Assembly: GCF_007004765.1 (NCBI RefSeq)
Contig: NZ_VIKR01000001.1
Span: forward strand, 806,001-870,000
Reading direction: 5' to 3'
DNA: 64,000 nucleotides
Source of the DNA: Aliikangiella marina
GTDB taxonomy: Bacteria > Pseudomonadota > Gammaproteobacteria > Enterobacterales > Kangiellaceae
Part shown: piece by piece, positions 52,526-61,614 of the stretch
How positions within the stretch are numbered: position 1 is the first letter of the stretch
How the letters are laid out: each line of letters starts with the position of its first letter
Program-made: the position numbers and the translations under genes
The notes under the pieces: model-generated
Seen by the model: the letters and a program-made list of their open reading frames with translations, nothing else
What the model was told of the DNA's origin: nothing
Databases searched by the model: none

Positions 52526-55114
52526 GTGAGCGCAACTGAAATTCCAGGCTATAAGATCATTCGCACCCTCGGCGTTGGTGGACAAGCGACAGTGTACCTG
52601 GCAATTCAGAAAGGTTTTGACCGAGAGGTTGCATTAAAAGTCATGTCACCGGCGCTGGCTGCCGATCCGACTTTTGGCGAGCGATTTATTCGCGAAGCGA
52701 AGATCGTTGCCAAGTTGTCTCACAAAAGCATTGTTACTGTTTATGATGTTGGAGAGAGCGGTAATTTTTATTACCTTGCGATGGAGTACCTACCAAAGGG
52801 CGATCTTAAAACTCGGATCGAAAATGGTTTAAAAACTCGTGACTGTCTTACGATAATCGGCAAGCTAGCCAAAGCACTTCATTTTGCCCATGAAAAAGGC
52901 TATATCCATCGCGACGTAAAATCAGAAAACATCCTGTTTAATGAAGACGATGAGCCTGTCCTGACTGATTTCGGTATCGCAAAAGCGTCTAATTCTTCGA
53001 CCCAAATGACTCAAACGGGGAAATTAATTGGTACGCCTGAGTATATGAGCCCAGAGCAATGCCGTGGTAAAACCGTCGATGGTCGCTCCGATATCTATAG
53101 CCTTGGCGTAATTTTGTATGAAATGCTTACGCGCAGGGTCCCTTATACCGGCGAAGATTCAGTGGCTGTGTGTATTAAGCATGTCACCAAACCGATTCCC
53201 AAATTACCGCAAAGGCTCAATCATTTTCAATGGTTGCTTGAGTCTTTGATGGCAAAAGACGCGGCTAAGCGGTTTCAAACAGGTGGAGAATTGGCGGCTG
53301 CAATTCTTAAGTTCGGCAAAACCGGCCAAGCACAGAAAGTTGAAAAGGCCGCCGTAGAACCTACCCGAGTGACAAAAAAGCATGATACCGATGAATTTAA
53401 TGCGTTACCTGACAGTGACGATCATTTCGAGGAATTGCACTCCGAAAGACGGTATCAAATATCCGAAGTTGAGGAAAAAAGCTCGCTCGGAAAAGTGGTG
53501 GCAATTATTCTTGTTTTATTGATTGGTGTTGGTGGGTTTTTTACCCAAGAACAATGGTACCCCAAGGTCGCAGAATGGATCGACAAAACCAGCAATCGAG
53601 AGACTCGAAATACGGCTGGCGGTGTCAACCCGAAAAATCCCTCAGACATATCGCAACAATCGTCAAATCAAGAAAGTAACACTCCGTCTTCTGCAGATTT
53701 GTTACAAGAGGCAGATGCGTTAGTTCAATTTGTACCGCAAACAGTTGAAGATATTAAGAAGGCGCTCAGATTAGTCGCGACGGTTAAAACGTTGGAACCA
53801 GGCAATAAAAGCGCGCAGCTGATTTATCAAAATATATTGAGTTCAAGCTTGATGGAGGCGACAACAGAAGCAGAAAAAAATAATTTTGTTAAAGCTGAGG
53901 AATGGTTATCTTTGGTTCAATTTGAACAACCGGACTATGCACTACTTGAAGCAACAAGAACTAAAGTTATTAACCTTAAAACTGAATTTGAGTCGCAAAA
54001 TTCAGCAAGGAAACAACGGGTAGAAACGATTGACCAGCTGATTACATCGGGCCAAGAAGCGCTTGCAGCAAATCGTTTATCTTCTCCGGCGAACGATAAT
54101 GCCATTGACTACTTTCAGCAAGCACTGCAAATTGATGCTGCGAATACGCTAGCGAAGCAGGGGTTAATTGATGTGAGTATTGCTTATGAAAAATTGATTG
54201 CTGGTGCCATCAACGATAAGAAATTTTCAAGAGCAAAAACCTTTTTAGCTCGGTTTAATAGTTTGTCAAACGACCAAGCTAAAAAGCTTTCACTGAGACA
54301 ACAAATTGCCACTGAAGAGAAATCATATAATGACTTGATTGCCCAACGAAGACAACAAGCTGCTGCGGCAGAGCAAGCCAAGTTGGCAGAGGCAGCTCGA
54401 TTAGAGAAGCTCAATGACCCGATGGTTCAAATGCGACTACTCGGTAGTTTGGACTCTGCGAGAACCTTAGAATCACAAGGCGATCTTGTATCTCCCGAAG
54501 GCAATAATGCGCTTGAGAAATACCGAGCAGCGCTAGCGATAGATGCCAAAAACCAAGATGCGTTAGCGGGCATTTCAAGAATTGAAAAGGCAATCATTGA
54601 TAGCTTAACCAATGCGATCGCCGACAGTGATAAAAGCAAGGCGACAGAGTGGTTAACTCAACTGAAGCTTTTTGATGATAATCATCCACAATACGATTCA
54701 TTCAATATTGCCGTTTCGGAAATTATTGAGCTAATTCCAGAAATTGAAACACCAGTCGTTGATTCTAGCGATTCTGTAGTACAAGACTTATCGGCTGGTG
54801 AAAGTACTATCAATGAGCCCGAAATTTCTTCAACACTTGAAGATTCGGCCACTCAGTCGAGTCAAGAAAATGTTGCAGCCTCTGATAATGCGGCTATCGA
54901 AGACAGCGCTTTACAATCTAATTTGCAAGGCTCTTCAGAAGCAACCGAGTCAGGCGAATCGAGTCAGCAGCAATCCTCGGCAGCCGAAGGCGCTGCTGAA
55001 ACGCCGACTGTCGCAAAAAATTCGGAACAGCAAAAAACAGATCAGACAGAAAAAAAGGAATCAGATGATAATGAACCTGATCCCGATGCGATCCCTGAGC
55101 CGTTTAATGAGTAA
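52526..55114 (+). CDS. Transmembrane Hanks-type Ser/Thr protein kinase
   Basis: 862 aa. Residues 9-262 are a complete eukaryotic-like kinase: glycine loop LGVGGQATVYLA, Lys38 in ALKVM, catalytic HRD (128-130) in IHRDVKSENIL, DFG (148-150), activation segment rich in Thr/Ser, and GTPEYMSPEQ. A juxtamembrane acidic linker leads to one membrane span (323-339), then about 500 periplasmic residues: helical TPR-like repeats (e.g. ALQIDAANTLAKQGLIDVSI; ALAIDAKNQDALAGISRIEK) and an acidic, Ser/Gln-rich C-terminal tail. There are no PASTA domains. GTG start with AAGGCGG upstream. A lipoprotein gene follows after 54 bp. Confidence 0.95.
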   Translation: MSATEIPGYKIIRTLGVGGQATVYLAIQKGFDREVALKVMSPALAADPTFGERFIREAKIVAKLSHKSIVTVYDVGESGNFYYLAMEYLPKGDLKTRIENGLKTRDCLTIIGKLAKALHFAHEKGYIHRDVKSENILFNEDDEPVLTDFGIAKASNSSTQMTQTGKLIGTPEYMSPEQCRGKTVDGRSDIYSLGVILYEMLTRRVPYTGEDSVAVCIKHVTKPIPKLPQRLNHFQWLLESLMAKDAAKRFQTGGELAAAILKFGKTGQAQKVEKAAVEPTRVTKKHDTDEFNALPDSDDHFEELHSERRYQISEVEEKSSLGKVVAIILVLLIGVGGFFTQEQWYPKVAEWIDKTSNRETRNTAGGVNPKNPSDISQQSSNQESNTPSSADLLQEADALVQFVPQTVEDIKKALRLVATVKTLEPGNKSAQLIYQNILSSSLMEATTEAEKNNFVKAEEWLSLVQFEQPDYALLEATRTKVINLKTEFESQNSARKQRVETIDQLITSGQEALAANRLSSPANDNAIDYFQQALQIDAANTLAKQGLIDVSIAYEKLIAGAINDKKFSRAKTFLARFNSLSNDQAKKLSLRQQIATEEKSYNDLIAQRRQQAAAAEQAKLAEAARLEKLNDPMVQMRLLGSLDSARTLESQGDLVSPEGNNALEKYRAALAIDAKNQDALAGISRIEKAIIDSLTNAIADSDKSKATEWLTQLKLFDDNHPQYDSFNIAVSEIIELIPEIETPVVDSSDSVVQDLSAGESTINEPEISSTLEDSATQSSQENVAASDNAAIEDSALQSNLQGSSEATESGESSQQQSSAAEGAAETPTVAKNSEQQKTDQTEKKESDDNEPDPDAIPEPFNE

Positions 55115-55168
55115 AGCTTTTAGACCAATTCATACAGACAAGACCAATAATTTATAAGGTATTTTACA

Positions 55169-57085
55169 ATGTTTAAGACAACATCATTCCTGAATACATT
55201 ATTAGTAGCAGGAATTTTTACTTTGATGGCTTGTGGCGGCGGAGGCGCGGCGCTCATTTCTCAATCTGAAATTGATACCGCGCGAGCGTCGGGTAATCTG
55301 CCTGCTCTGTATGATAAAGCAACTCAATTAGTGACTGAGTCGCGCGGAAGCAGTAAAGAGGAAGCAATTAGTTTGCGTTCCAAAATTGTTGCTTTGTTAG
55401 TTCAAGATAAATCGCAAGCAGTTGATCAAGTTCTCGCTAAACATGAAAAAGCCCCTGAGACGGTAACTCGAACTGAGCTTAATCAACTCAGTGAATCCAT
55501 CAACCCAATGCAGGTGTGGTCAGCAACTGATTATGCACGAATCAAATCTAAAATTGATGCTGCAAGGCAGACTTTAGAATCACTAATCTCAAAAGCTAAA
55601 ACTGATGCGAGTGATTCCGATCTCAGCAATGTCGATCAGGTTTTGGCGTTAAAAAAAGCCGCTCAACTAGCGGGTGATAATCAACCTGAAGCAGATGTTT
55701 ATCAAAAGCGACTTGAGGAAGTGACGGCTCAGTTAAACTATCAAGGCAATGAGGGACTTAGTAAACGGTTATATACAATGGCCATTCAATCTGCGGAAGG
55801 GGGGTTGAAGCTTGATCCCGGAAATATTCAGTTTGAGTCAATGTTGTCACAAGGACAGGCCGGATTATTCGAAAAAGATTTTCGGTTTGCTTTGGAAAGT
55901 GGCAAACCGGAGTCCGCATATCAAGCCATCCAAACTGTTGCTGATAAACCAATCTTCTTACAGTTAAAAAAGTCGATGGGCAAAAGTATGAGCCTATTAG
56001 CCAACTTTTTTGCGGGCAGTGCAGCTAAATCTTATCAAGCGGGTGATCTTTTAGGTGCGTATAACAATTTTGTCAAAGGGCGAGACATCCAAACCAAAAC
56101 GGCATTAACTAAGCCAGGGTTTATTCAAGAGAAAAACTATCTTGATCTACTGATGAAAAAAGCGTCTGACGCAAATCTTGGTGAAGGAACTCAGCTTTCA
56201 TTGATGAGAGTGGTGAGAGAGTTTGATCGTAATTATCCGGGTCTTGATACAGCCTTTTTAAAAGCCAATGATGCGGTGACAAAGCGAGCGATGACTAAGC
56301 TCTCTATCGCTGAATTCAAAGAAGTGCCATCACAAAATAGCGTTATGGCATCAGTGGGGCGCCGAGTAGGCAGTAAGCTTGAAAAAATATTATTTGATCA
56401 GTTGGGTAAAGAAGTCATGATTGTCACGAATGCCCAAGGTTCGACAGTAAACTCTTATGAGGGGTTGGCTTTGCAAATCGATGGAGAGGTTTTGCAAGCA
56501 GCTATTGAAGAGTCAACCAATCAAGGTACTCGAACTCAGAAAGTGCAAACGGGTGTACATCGCGTGGAGACAGAAGAATACCAAAAGTGGGCCAAGCGTA
56601 AACGCGGGGATGCGCCAACTCAATACATAGAAACACCAATTGAAGAAGACATTCAGTTGACCGTTGAACACATTCGTAAGCAAGCGATTGCTGAAGTAGC
56701 TTTTAGAGTAATTGAACCGGCTACAGGCTCTATTCTGTTGACCGATACTGTTGTCAAAGAGAGCGAGTTTAGTGGTGAGTCGATTAACGAATTTCAAAAG
56801 GGTGATTTTCATCAAAAGTATGAGCGGGCCGATTTACCCTCGGACATCAAAATAATGGATGCTTTATCTTCCGAGTTAGCGAGTAATCTAGGAGAGAAGC
56901 TTTCAAGTTATTTAAAAAGTCCGGAAAACGTTTTTTATCAAAAGTCACAGGAAATGAAATCGCAAGGCAACAGTGTCGCTGCGATAGAACTTTTGGCAAA
57001 TGCGATTGCCCTTGGGGAAAGTAAAGGGCAGGATGTCAGCGCATGGGTTGATGAAGTTAAAGCCTTGGCTTTGGACGTAAAATAG
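55169..57085 (+). CDS. Lipoprotein partner of the Ser/Thr kinase
   Basis: 638 aa. Lipobox LMAC (TLMACGGGG, Cys about 22). The N-terminal 340 residues are alpha-helical with TPR-like features resembling the kinase's periplasmic part (e.g. GLKLDPGNIQFESMLSQGQA). Residues about 390-580 form a beta-containing domain (VMIVTNAQGSTVNSYEGLAL; EVAFRVIEPATGSILLTDTV) and the end returns to helices. I do not recognise a named family. As a periplasmic lipoprotein encoded right after a kinase with a periplasmic helical domain, it is a candidate ligand or sensor subunit. Confidence 0.8.
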   Translation: MFKTTSFLNTLLVAGIFTLMACGGGGAALISQSEIDTARASGNLPALYDKATQLVTESRGSSKEEAISLRSKIVALLVQDKSQAVDQVLAKHEKAPETVTRTELNQLSESINPMQVWSATDYARIKSKIDAARQTLESLISKAKTDASDSDLSNVDQVLALKKAAQLAGDNQPEADVYQKRLEEVTAQLNYQGNEGLSKRLYTMAIQSAEGGLKLDPGNIQFESMLSQGQAGLFEKDFRFALESGKPESAYQAIQTVADKPIFLQLKKSMGKSMSLLANFFAGSAAKSYQAGDLLGAYNNFVKGRDIQTKTALTKPGFIQEKNYLDLLMKKASDANLGEGTQLSLMRVVREFDRNYPGLDTAFLKANDAVTKRAMTKLSIAEFKEVPSQNSVMASVGRRVGSKLEKILFDQLGKEVMIVTNAQGSTVNSYEGLALQIDGEVLQAAIEESTNQGTRTQKVQTGVHRVETEEYQKWAKRKRGDAPTQYIETPIEEDIQLTVEHIRKQAIAEVAFRVIEPATGSILLTDTVVKESEFSGESINEFQKGDFHQKYERADLPSDIKIMDALSSELASNLGEKLSSYLKSPENVFYQKSQEMKSQGNSVAAIELLANAIALGESKGQDVSAWVDEVKALALDVK

Positions 57086-57109
57086 CAGTTTAAAAAGTTA
57101 TCGATCGAG

Positions 57110-57146
57110 TACAGTAGTACAAAGGTTATGTAGTGCTGTATTCTTT
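57110..57146 (+). terminator. Possible terminator after the kinase-lipoprotein pair
   Basis: TACAGTAGTAC (57110-57120) and GTAGTGCTGTA (57130-57140) can pair with internal mismatches, followed by TTCTTT. Confidence 0.35.
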
Positions 57147-57250
57147 GATGCTTTCTTGAGAGTTTAAATAATCAACAGCGTTGGTTTGGTTAAACTCGAT
57201 TAAATGCTATTGGTAATATGGTTTGTGTTTTATTTCGTTAAGTATCAAAA

Positions 57251-58399
57251 CTACGCATCTCTCGCGAGCATACTTTCAACGCAGTTTATCAGCTTTTTCG
57301 TTTTAGCCTGCAAATTGAGTTGCTGACCATTTTTGTTAATCAATTCTTCAATCGCCCAATTAATGTGCTCTAAAACCATATCGTTGGCATCTGGTTTTTT
57401 CTTCTCTAGTTGCGAAATAATGTCTGGCGCAAATGGACCATTTCCTATCCCCACTGCAAGATTTCTCAGCCAAGCTTGATAACCAATCCGCCTTATGGGA
57501 CTGCCTTGCAAATTCGTATTAAAGTCTTCTTCCGTCCAATTCCAGAGTTCCAGCAAACGACTAGCGCCTAAATTTTGCATCGGCAAGAAGGCTGGTTCAC
57601 TTGAAACAGAGGCATATCGATTCCAGGGGCAAGCCAATTGACAGTCATCGCACCCGTACACACGATTGCCAATTTTACTTCGCAGTTCCAACGGAATTGG
57701 ACCTTTATTCTCAATCGTTAGATAAGAGATGCATCGAGTAGCATCAACTTTTTTATTGCCAATAATAGCGTCGGTTGGACAGAGTTTAATGCAGGCATTA
57801 CAACTCCCGCATTTATCTTTAACGGGTTCATCTAAGGCTAACGGGAGGTTGATAAAAATTTCCGCGAGGAAAAACCAAGAGCCAGCGGCTTCGTTAATAA
57901 TTAAAGAATGCTTTCCCTTCCAGCCAATACCACTCTTTTCAGCGAAAGCTGTTTCGAGCACCGGTGCGCTATCAACAAAAACTCGCGTATCGATATCTTC
58001 GATTTGATTAAAATGCGTGCGCAAGGCGTCACACAATCGACTGAGCTTTTTTCTCAGCAGTTTGTGATAGTCTTTGCCCAGTGCATACCGCGATATGTTA
58101 GCTAATGAGGTGTCTTTGAGTGGTTTTGTAAATGAAGCGTTGACCGGGAGGTAGTCGTACCTTAAAGAAATAACTCTGCAGGTATTAGGGTGTAGCTGAG
58201 GCGGAAATTCTCGCAAGTTTTGATTGCGTTCAAGAAAGCTCATATCACCATGAAAGCCGTCATCGACCCATTGCTTAAAGGCTTCAAAATAACCAGAGGT
58301 AGAAATATCACTCACGCGAGCACCCTGAAAACCGACTTTACAGGCTTTTTCGTAAATAAAGGTTTTTATTTGTTTGAGTTGATCCTGAGTAACTGGCAT
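57251..58399 (-). CDS. queG: Epoxyqueuosine reductase
   Basis: Last step of queuosine synthesis in tRNA, using cobalamin and two [4Fe-4S] clusters. 382 aa, normal length. Cluster motifs CGSCNACIKLCPTDAI and CDDCQLACPWNRYA are intact. The N-terminal DUF1730-type domain includes RYALGKDYHKLLRKKL and VDSAPVLETAFAEKSGIGW. The C-terminal part has RRIGYQAWLRNLAVGIGN. The start ATG is next to a divergent, gene-free stretch leading to tRNA-Arg. Confidence 0.97.
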   Translation of the reverse strand: MPVTQDQLKQIKTFIYEKACKVGFQGARVSDISTSGYFEAFKQWVDDGFHGDMSFLERNQNLREFPPQLHPNTCRVISLRYDYLPVNASFTKPLKDTSLANISRYALGKDYHKLLRKKLSRLCDALRTHFNQIEDIDTRVFVDSAPVLETAFAEKSGIGWKGKHSLIINEAAGSWFFLAEIFINLPLALDEPVKDKCGSCNACIKLCPTDAIIGNKKVDATRCISYLTIENKGPIPLELRSKIGNRVYGCDDCQLACPWNRYASVSSEPAFLPMQNLGASRLLELWNWTEEDFNTNLQGSPIRRIGYQAWLRNLAVGIGNGPFAPDIISQLEKKKPDANDMVLEHINWAIEELINKNGQQLNLQAKTKKLINCVESMLARDA

Positions 58400-58546
58400 T
58401 AAACTAAGTGAATAATTTATTTACGTTGAATTATCGCTCATATTCTCAGTAACCACTAGTTTTCGTCTAAACCGGTTATTTATTGAGCGTTTCAAGGCCT
58501 CAACGAAAATATTCTCGCCAGCATCAACATTTCGTAAGGAAATCAC

Positions 58547-58574
58547 TTGAGTCTTGGTGCTCATTCAGTTAGAT
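58547..58574 (+). promoter_or_regulatory. Probable tRNA-Arg promoter
   Basis: TTGAGT (58547-58552), 16-bp spacer, TTAGAT (58569-58574). Start site predicted about 10 nt before the mature tRNA. Confidence 0.45.
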
Positions 58575-58591
58575 TAGCGCCATGAAAACAC

Positions 58592-58668
58592 GCGCCATTA
58601 GCTCAGCTGGATAGAGCATCAGGCTTCGAACCTGAGGGTCGGGCGTTCGAATCGCTCATGGCGCGCCA
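58592..58668 (+). tRNA. tRNA-Arg (anticodon TCG)
   Basis: 77-nt cloverleaf with encoded CCA. The acceptor stem GCGCCAT/ATGGCGC is perfect; the anticodon stem TCAGG/CCTGA encloses CTTCGAA, giving anticodon TCG. The discriminator is G. Followed by a terminator 6 nt later. Confidence 0.96.
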
Positions 58669-58674
58669 AATTAA

Positions 58675-58701
58675 AAAGGTCACCGAAAGGTGGCCTTTTT
58701 T
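58675..58701 (+). terminator. tRNA-Arg terminator, copy 1
   Basis: AAAGGTCACC, tetraloop GAAA, GGTGGCCTTT plus T-tract: a 10-bp stem with one T-G wobble and a GNRA loop. Confidence 0.85.
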
Positions 58702-58843
58702 GTTTAGTAAGGCATGAGTGTGAGAAGGCCAATCGTTCGACAAATTTGTCAGGAACAAATTTGAACATCGGAGGGACGACGATGGCCCCGCAGGGGTGAA
58801 GCGCAGGAAGCGCGAAATAATCGCTCATGGCGCGCCAAATTAG

Positions 58844-58871
58844 AAAGGTCACCGAAAGGCGGCCTTTTTTT
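58844..58871 (+). terminator. Duplicated terminator, copy 2
   Basis: AAAGGTCACC, GAAA, GGCGGCCTTT with seven T; one stem mismatch relative to copy 1. It would also end a transcript that reads through copy 1. Confidence 0.7.
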
Positions 58872-58901
58872 GTTTATCGATTACACCGAAATAGAAGTAT
58901 G

Positions 58902-59264
58902 CTATTTAATAACCTTATTGATCGCTCTGGTGAGGGTTTCGGAATCGAAGGGTTTCATGAGCCAGCCGGTCGCGCCTACTTGGCGGCCTTTTTCTTTCAG
59001 TTGCTCATCATCGATAGCCGTGAGTAGGATTATTGGGCGGTATTCATATCCGGGTAGCTCTCTTAACGCAGCGGTTAGTTCTAAGCCGTCTTTGTTGGGC
59101 ATTTTAACGTCAGAAATAACCAAGTCATAACTGTCTTTTTCAGCCTTATCAATGCCATCAACTCCATCCACCGCTTCACCGACTTGGTGTCCTAGCGCTT
59201 GCAATGAAGTACTAATCAACTGTCGCATGCTGTTTGAGTCTTCTACGACTAAAATTCGAGCCAT
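58902..59264 (-). CDS. Single-domain CheY-like response regulator
   Basis: 120 aa, one receiver domain only. Acidic pocket ED at residues 8-9 (ILVVEDSNSMRQLI), phosphoacceptor Asp in LVISDVKMPNKDG, switch Thr in LLTAIDD and Lys in WLMKPFD. No output domain, so it acts by protein contact, as CheY or PilG do. No cognate kinase is adjacent. Its 3' end lies 26 bp past the duplicated tRNA terminator. Confidence 0.93.
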   Translation of the reverse strand: MARILVVEDSNSMRQLISTSLQALGHQVGEAVDGVDGIDKAEKDSYDLVISDVKMPNKDGLELTAALRELPGYEYRPIILLTAIDDEQLKEKGRQVGATGWLMKPFDSETLTRAINKVIK

Positions 59265-59499
59265 TATTCTTATACCTTAAAATATTTATGCTAGGTCCAT
59301 TTTATTAAACTAGCCATACATCAGGAAAGATCCCCGTCAAAACCCGACATAAAAATGCCGTCAGGTATTGTGGCTAACTTGAATATAAGAAAACGCTTAT
59401 ATTTAAATTACGCATCGTATATAGTGAAGCATAATCAATATTTGCTACTTTGCCAAAGGTTTATAGTAGCTTTTTAGAATGATAGGTAATATTAAGTCA

Positions 59500-59763
59500 A
59501 TGTTGATTGATTATTCGACAATTTCTCGGGAAGCCCTGGAGGGACTCGCTAAAGAGTACGTACTCAGTAAACTTTCTGAGACTGATAGTGAAATTGACCT
59601 TGCCACCTGGACTAAGCAAGTGTTGTCGATGATTAAAAGTGGCGAGTTGCTAGTGGAGTACTCTGAGGCGAATGAGTCGGTGTACCTGAAGACGCCAGAA
59701 GAGCTGTTGGAATCAAAAGCAAATGATTCATACAATGCATCTGGTCATCAAGATTTTACGTAA
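59500..59763 (+). CDS. YheU/UPF0270 family protein
   Basis: 87 aa from ATG 59500, chosen because family members begin MLI(P/D)...; an ATG at 59479 would add seven residues. MLIDYSTISREALEGLAKEY, IKSGELLVEYSEANESVYL and the ending PEELLE resemble E. coli YheU (MLIPWQDLSPETLENLIE...). Small alpha-beta protein of unknown function. Confidence 0.7.
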   Translation: MLIDYSTISREALEGLAKEYVLSKLSETDSEIDLATWTKQVLSMIKSGELLVEYSEANESVYLKTPEELLESKANDSYNASGHQDFT

Positions 59764-59815
59764 TTAACCCCTATACTGAACTTAATATAAGTAGAATTTA
59801 GTGATGAGGAAAGCA

Positions 59816-60352
59816 ATGAATATCAAAGTCTCTTTTAAACTCTTAGTACTATTACTGGCAACAGCCTTCGTGACAGTCGGCTGTATGACGACTCAAGTAG
59901 ACTTAGGTGGGATAGAGTTGCGCAATGTTAAGCAGCCCGCTGAAAATCTAATTAGTAGCGGCCAACCAAGTCAGGAAAGTCTCAAAGCATTAAAGGAAAA
60001 TGGCTTAAAAAACGTCATCAATCTAAGAACTGAAGGCGAGTCAGCTGGGTTTGATGAAAAACAAGTCGCTCAGGAGTTGGGGTTAAATTATTACTCGTTA
60101 CCGATTAGTGGGCGCAGTGGAATTACTTTTGAGAATGCTAAGAAATTCTCGGATTTAATTTCCAAAGCCGAGGGGCCTACGCTTGCGCATTGCGGAAGCG
60201 GTAATCGAGTTGGTGCGCTAATGGCGCTCAATAGTTATTTAAAAAACGGCGATCTTGAGAAAGCGATTGCCGATGGTAAGGCATCAGGTTTGACAAGTCT
60301 TGAAGATACCGTAAGACGAACAATCGAAAGCAAGAAAACTGAAGAAGATTAG
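59816..60352 (+). CDS. Lipoprotein with a Cys-phosphatase-like fold
   Basis: 178 aa from ATG 59816, where GAGG lies 6 nt upstream; a GTG/ATG pair 12-15 nt earlier is an alternative. Lipobox TVGC (Cys about 22). The rest fits the tyrosine-phosphatase-like DUF442/beta-lactamase-hydrolase-like fold: NLISSGQPSQESLKALKENG, NVINLRTEGESAG, and the catalytic-type loop AHCGSGNRVGAL (C-x4-R). Members act on unknown substrates; here the domain would be periplasmic. A terminator follows and the next gene is convergent. Confidence 0.82.
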   Translation: MNIKVSFKLLVLLLATAFVTVGCMTTQVDLGGIELRNVKQPAENLISSGQPSQESLKALKENGLKNVINLRTEGESAGFDEKQVAQELGLNYYSLPISGRSGITFENAKKFSDLISKAEGPTLAHCGSGNRVGALMALNSYLKNGDLEKAIADGKASGLTSLEDTVRRTIESKKTEED

Positions 60353-60381
60353 TCAGAGACAAGATAGCTTGTAAATCGTTT

Positions 60382-60414
60382 AGGGGAGAGCCTTATGTGA
60401 CTCACCCCTTTTTT
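60382..60414. terminator. Terminator between convergent genes
   Basis: AGGGG (60382) pairs with CCCCT (60405), extended by GAG/CTC after an A-A mismatch, followed by six T. It serves the phosphatase-like gene and may act in both directions. Confidence 0.6.
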
Positions 60415-60423
60415 GTAGAGGAG

Positions 60424-61614
60424 TTAGAGCTGATCTTTATACTGTTTGACTAAATAGTTGGTATAAGCGACATCGCCACTGTAGCGAGCTAAGTGGGTAA
60501 CATCGCTGAACATCTCCGGCGTGATTTCTGGAATTAGTTGGTGATTTCGAATGGTTATTCCTGTCGCCGCTTCTATTTGTTTAATCGTTGCATCTAATCG
60601 AGCTTGTGCCTCTGGAGAGTACTTAATCCATTGATGTCCTCGAGGCAACATGACGACCTCAACCTTGTCGGAGAACTGTTGAAAGTTTTTGACGATTTGA
60701 ATAAAACTTTCAATCAGGAGAGGTTCGAAATTTAAGCCCTCAATATCAGCAGATGCAATCCGATTCTGTCGATAGTTTTCCTTCATGTTCTCATGCTGAA
60801 AGGTTGCATAATATTCCTTGAAAACCTCCAAAGTCCGTGCGGAACGCTCCTCAGGAATCGTTCCACCGCCTTGCCATGGATAGTACCAGTCAGAGTCATC
60901 GAAATCAGGATACTCTTTTGCAAAAAGCTCGGTGAGCTCGCGTCCTGCCTCTCGGCGCGCATCAATTAACGCTTTAGGCTCCTCAAGACGTTCTCTTCGC
61001 GCTCTTGGAAATAACCCCCGGCCATAATAGCTGGTAATCAATTGAGCTGAAATATGTCGACGCAGGTACTTAATATTGTATAAGAGAGCACCTCTTTCTG
61101 GTTCCGCTTTTGCAATCTCCCATAACTCCTCGTCGCTTGCTAGGATAGTAAGATATGAATCGATTGAACCAATCGCACCGGCCCAGCGGGTTTTTGTGGT
61201 CTGAAAAGGATTAAACTCAATAATAGCGAGCTTAAGTTGACGATCGTTAGCGATAAACTCATCGGCGATTCGACGAGAAAGGTAATCTTGAAAGAATGGA
61301 TTCAGTCCGCCAAATCCATAGTTAAAGGATTTAATATTTTTCCCTTCCGCATTCACTAAACGATCAAACTGTCTCGGAGAAAAACCGGCTTGGGTCATCG
61401 ATGAACCAAACATTAAAACGAGATCCTTTTCTTCCTTAACAATTTTCGGCAAGGCTGCTTTGGATTCAAAGACTCTACCTAAAAAATCACTTGCATTTGC
61501 GCCATGCAAGTAAACAATAAAATGTATTAGGCCCATTGCCGCGATAAATAAAGCGAGCAAGCCAAGACATATTTTTGAATATATTTTTCTAGAATTGGAA
61601 ATAGATGAATTCAT
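60424..61614 (-). CDS. SGNH-hydrolase-like partner of an MBOAT acyltransferase
   Basis: 396 aa from ATG 61614, with GGGGAG 7 nt upstream; a TTG at 61629 would sit in that site. One N-terminal membrane span (residues 14-36), then a periplasmic domain. The SGNH nucleophile motif is LMFGSSMTQAGFSP (Ser near 71), and the C-terminal Asp/His pair is in MFSDVTHLARYSG. The gene overlaps the MBOAT stop by 26 bp, typical of AlgI-AlgJ/X, DltB-DltD and PatA-PatB pairs, in which the SGNH protein completes O-acyl transfer in the periplasm. Confidence 0.83.
   Translation of the reverse strand: MNSSISNSRKIYSKICLGLLALFIAAMGLIHFIVYLHGANASDFLGRVFESKAALPKIVKEEKDLVLMFGSSMTQAGFSPRQFDRLVNAEGKNIKSFNYGFGGLNPFFQDYLSRRIADEFIANDRQLKLAIIEFNPFQTTKTRWAGAIGSIDSYLTILASDEELWEIAKAEPERGALLYNIKYLRRHISAQLITSYYGRGLFPRARRERLEEPKALIDARREAGRELTELFAKEYPDFDDSDWYYPWQGGGTIPEERSARTLEVFKEYYATFQHENMKENYRQNRIASADIEGLNFEPLLIESFIQIVKNFQQFSDKVEVVMLPRGHQWIKYSPEAQARLDATIKQIEAATGITIRNHQLIPEITPEMFSDVTHLARYSGDVAYTNYLVKQYKDQL

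Larger units (their letters stand above)
58650..58876 (+). repeat. Partial tRNA-Arg repeat, rtT-like (169-bp period)
   Basis: The last 19 nt of tRNA-Arg plus its terminator (58650-58706) recur at 58819-58876 with few differences: AATCGCTCATGGCGCGCCA is identical in both. Between them lie about 110 bp with a palindrome GACAAATTTGTC and no gene. Confidence 0.85.

Noticed and set aside
58619-58852. 77-codon open frame on the minus strand across the tRNA-Arg and its repeat
   Set aside because: It overlaps the tRNA and both terminators and arises from the repeat itself; no ribosome site and no plausible protein.
58650-58876. Duplicated tRNA 3' end as attL/attR of an integrated element
   Set aside because: Only about 110 bp lie between the copies, with no integrase or cargo gene; the rtT-like repeat model fits better.
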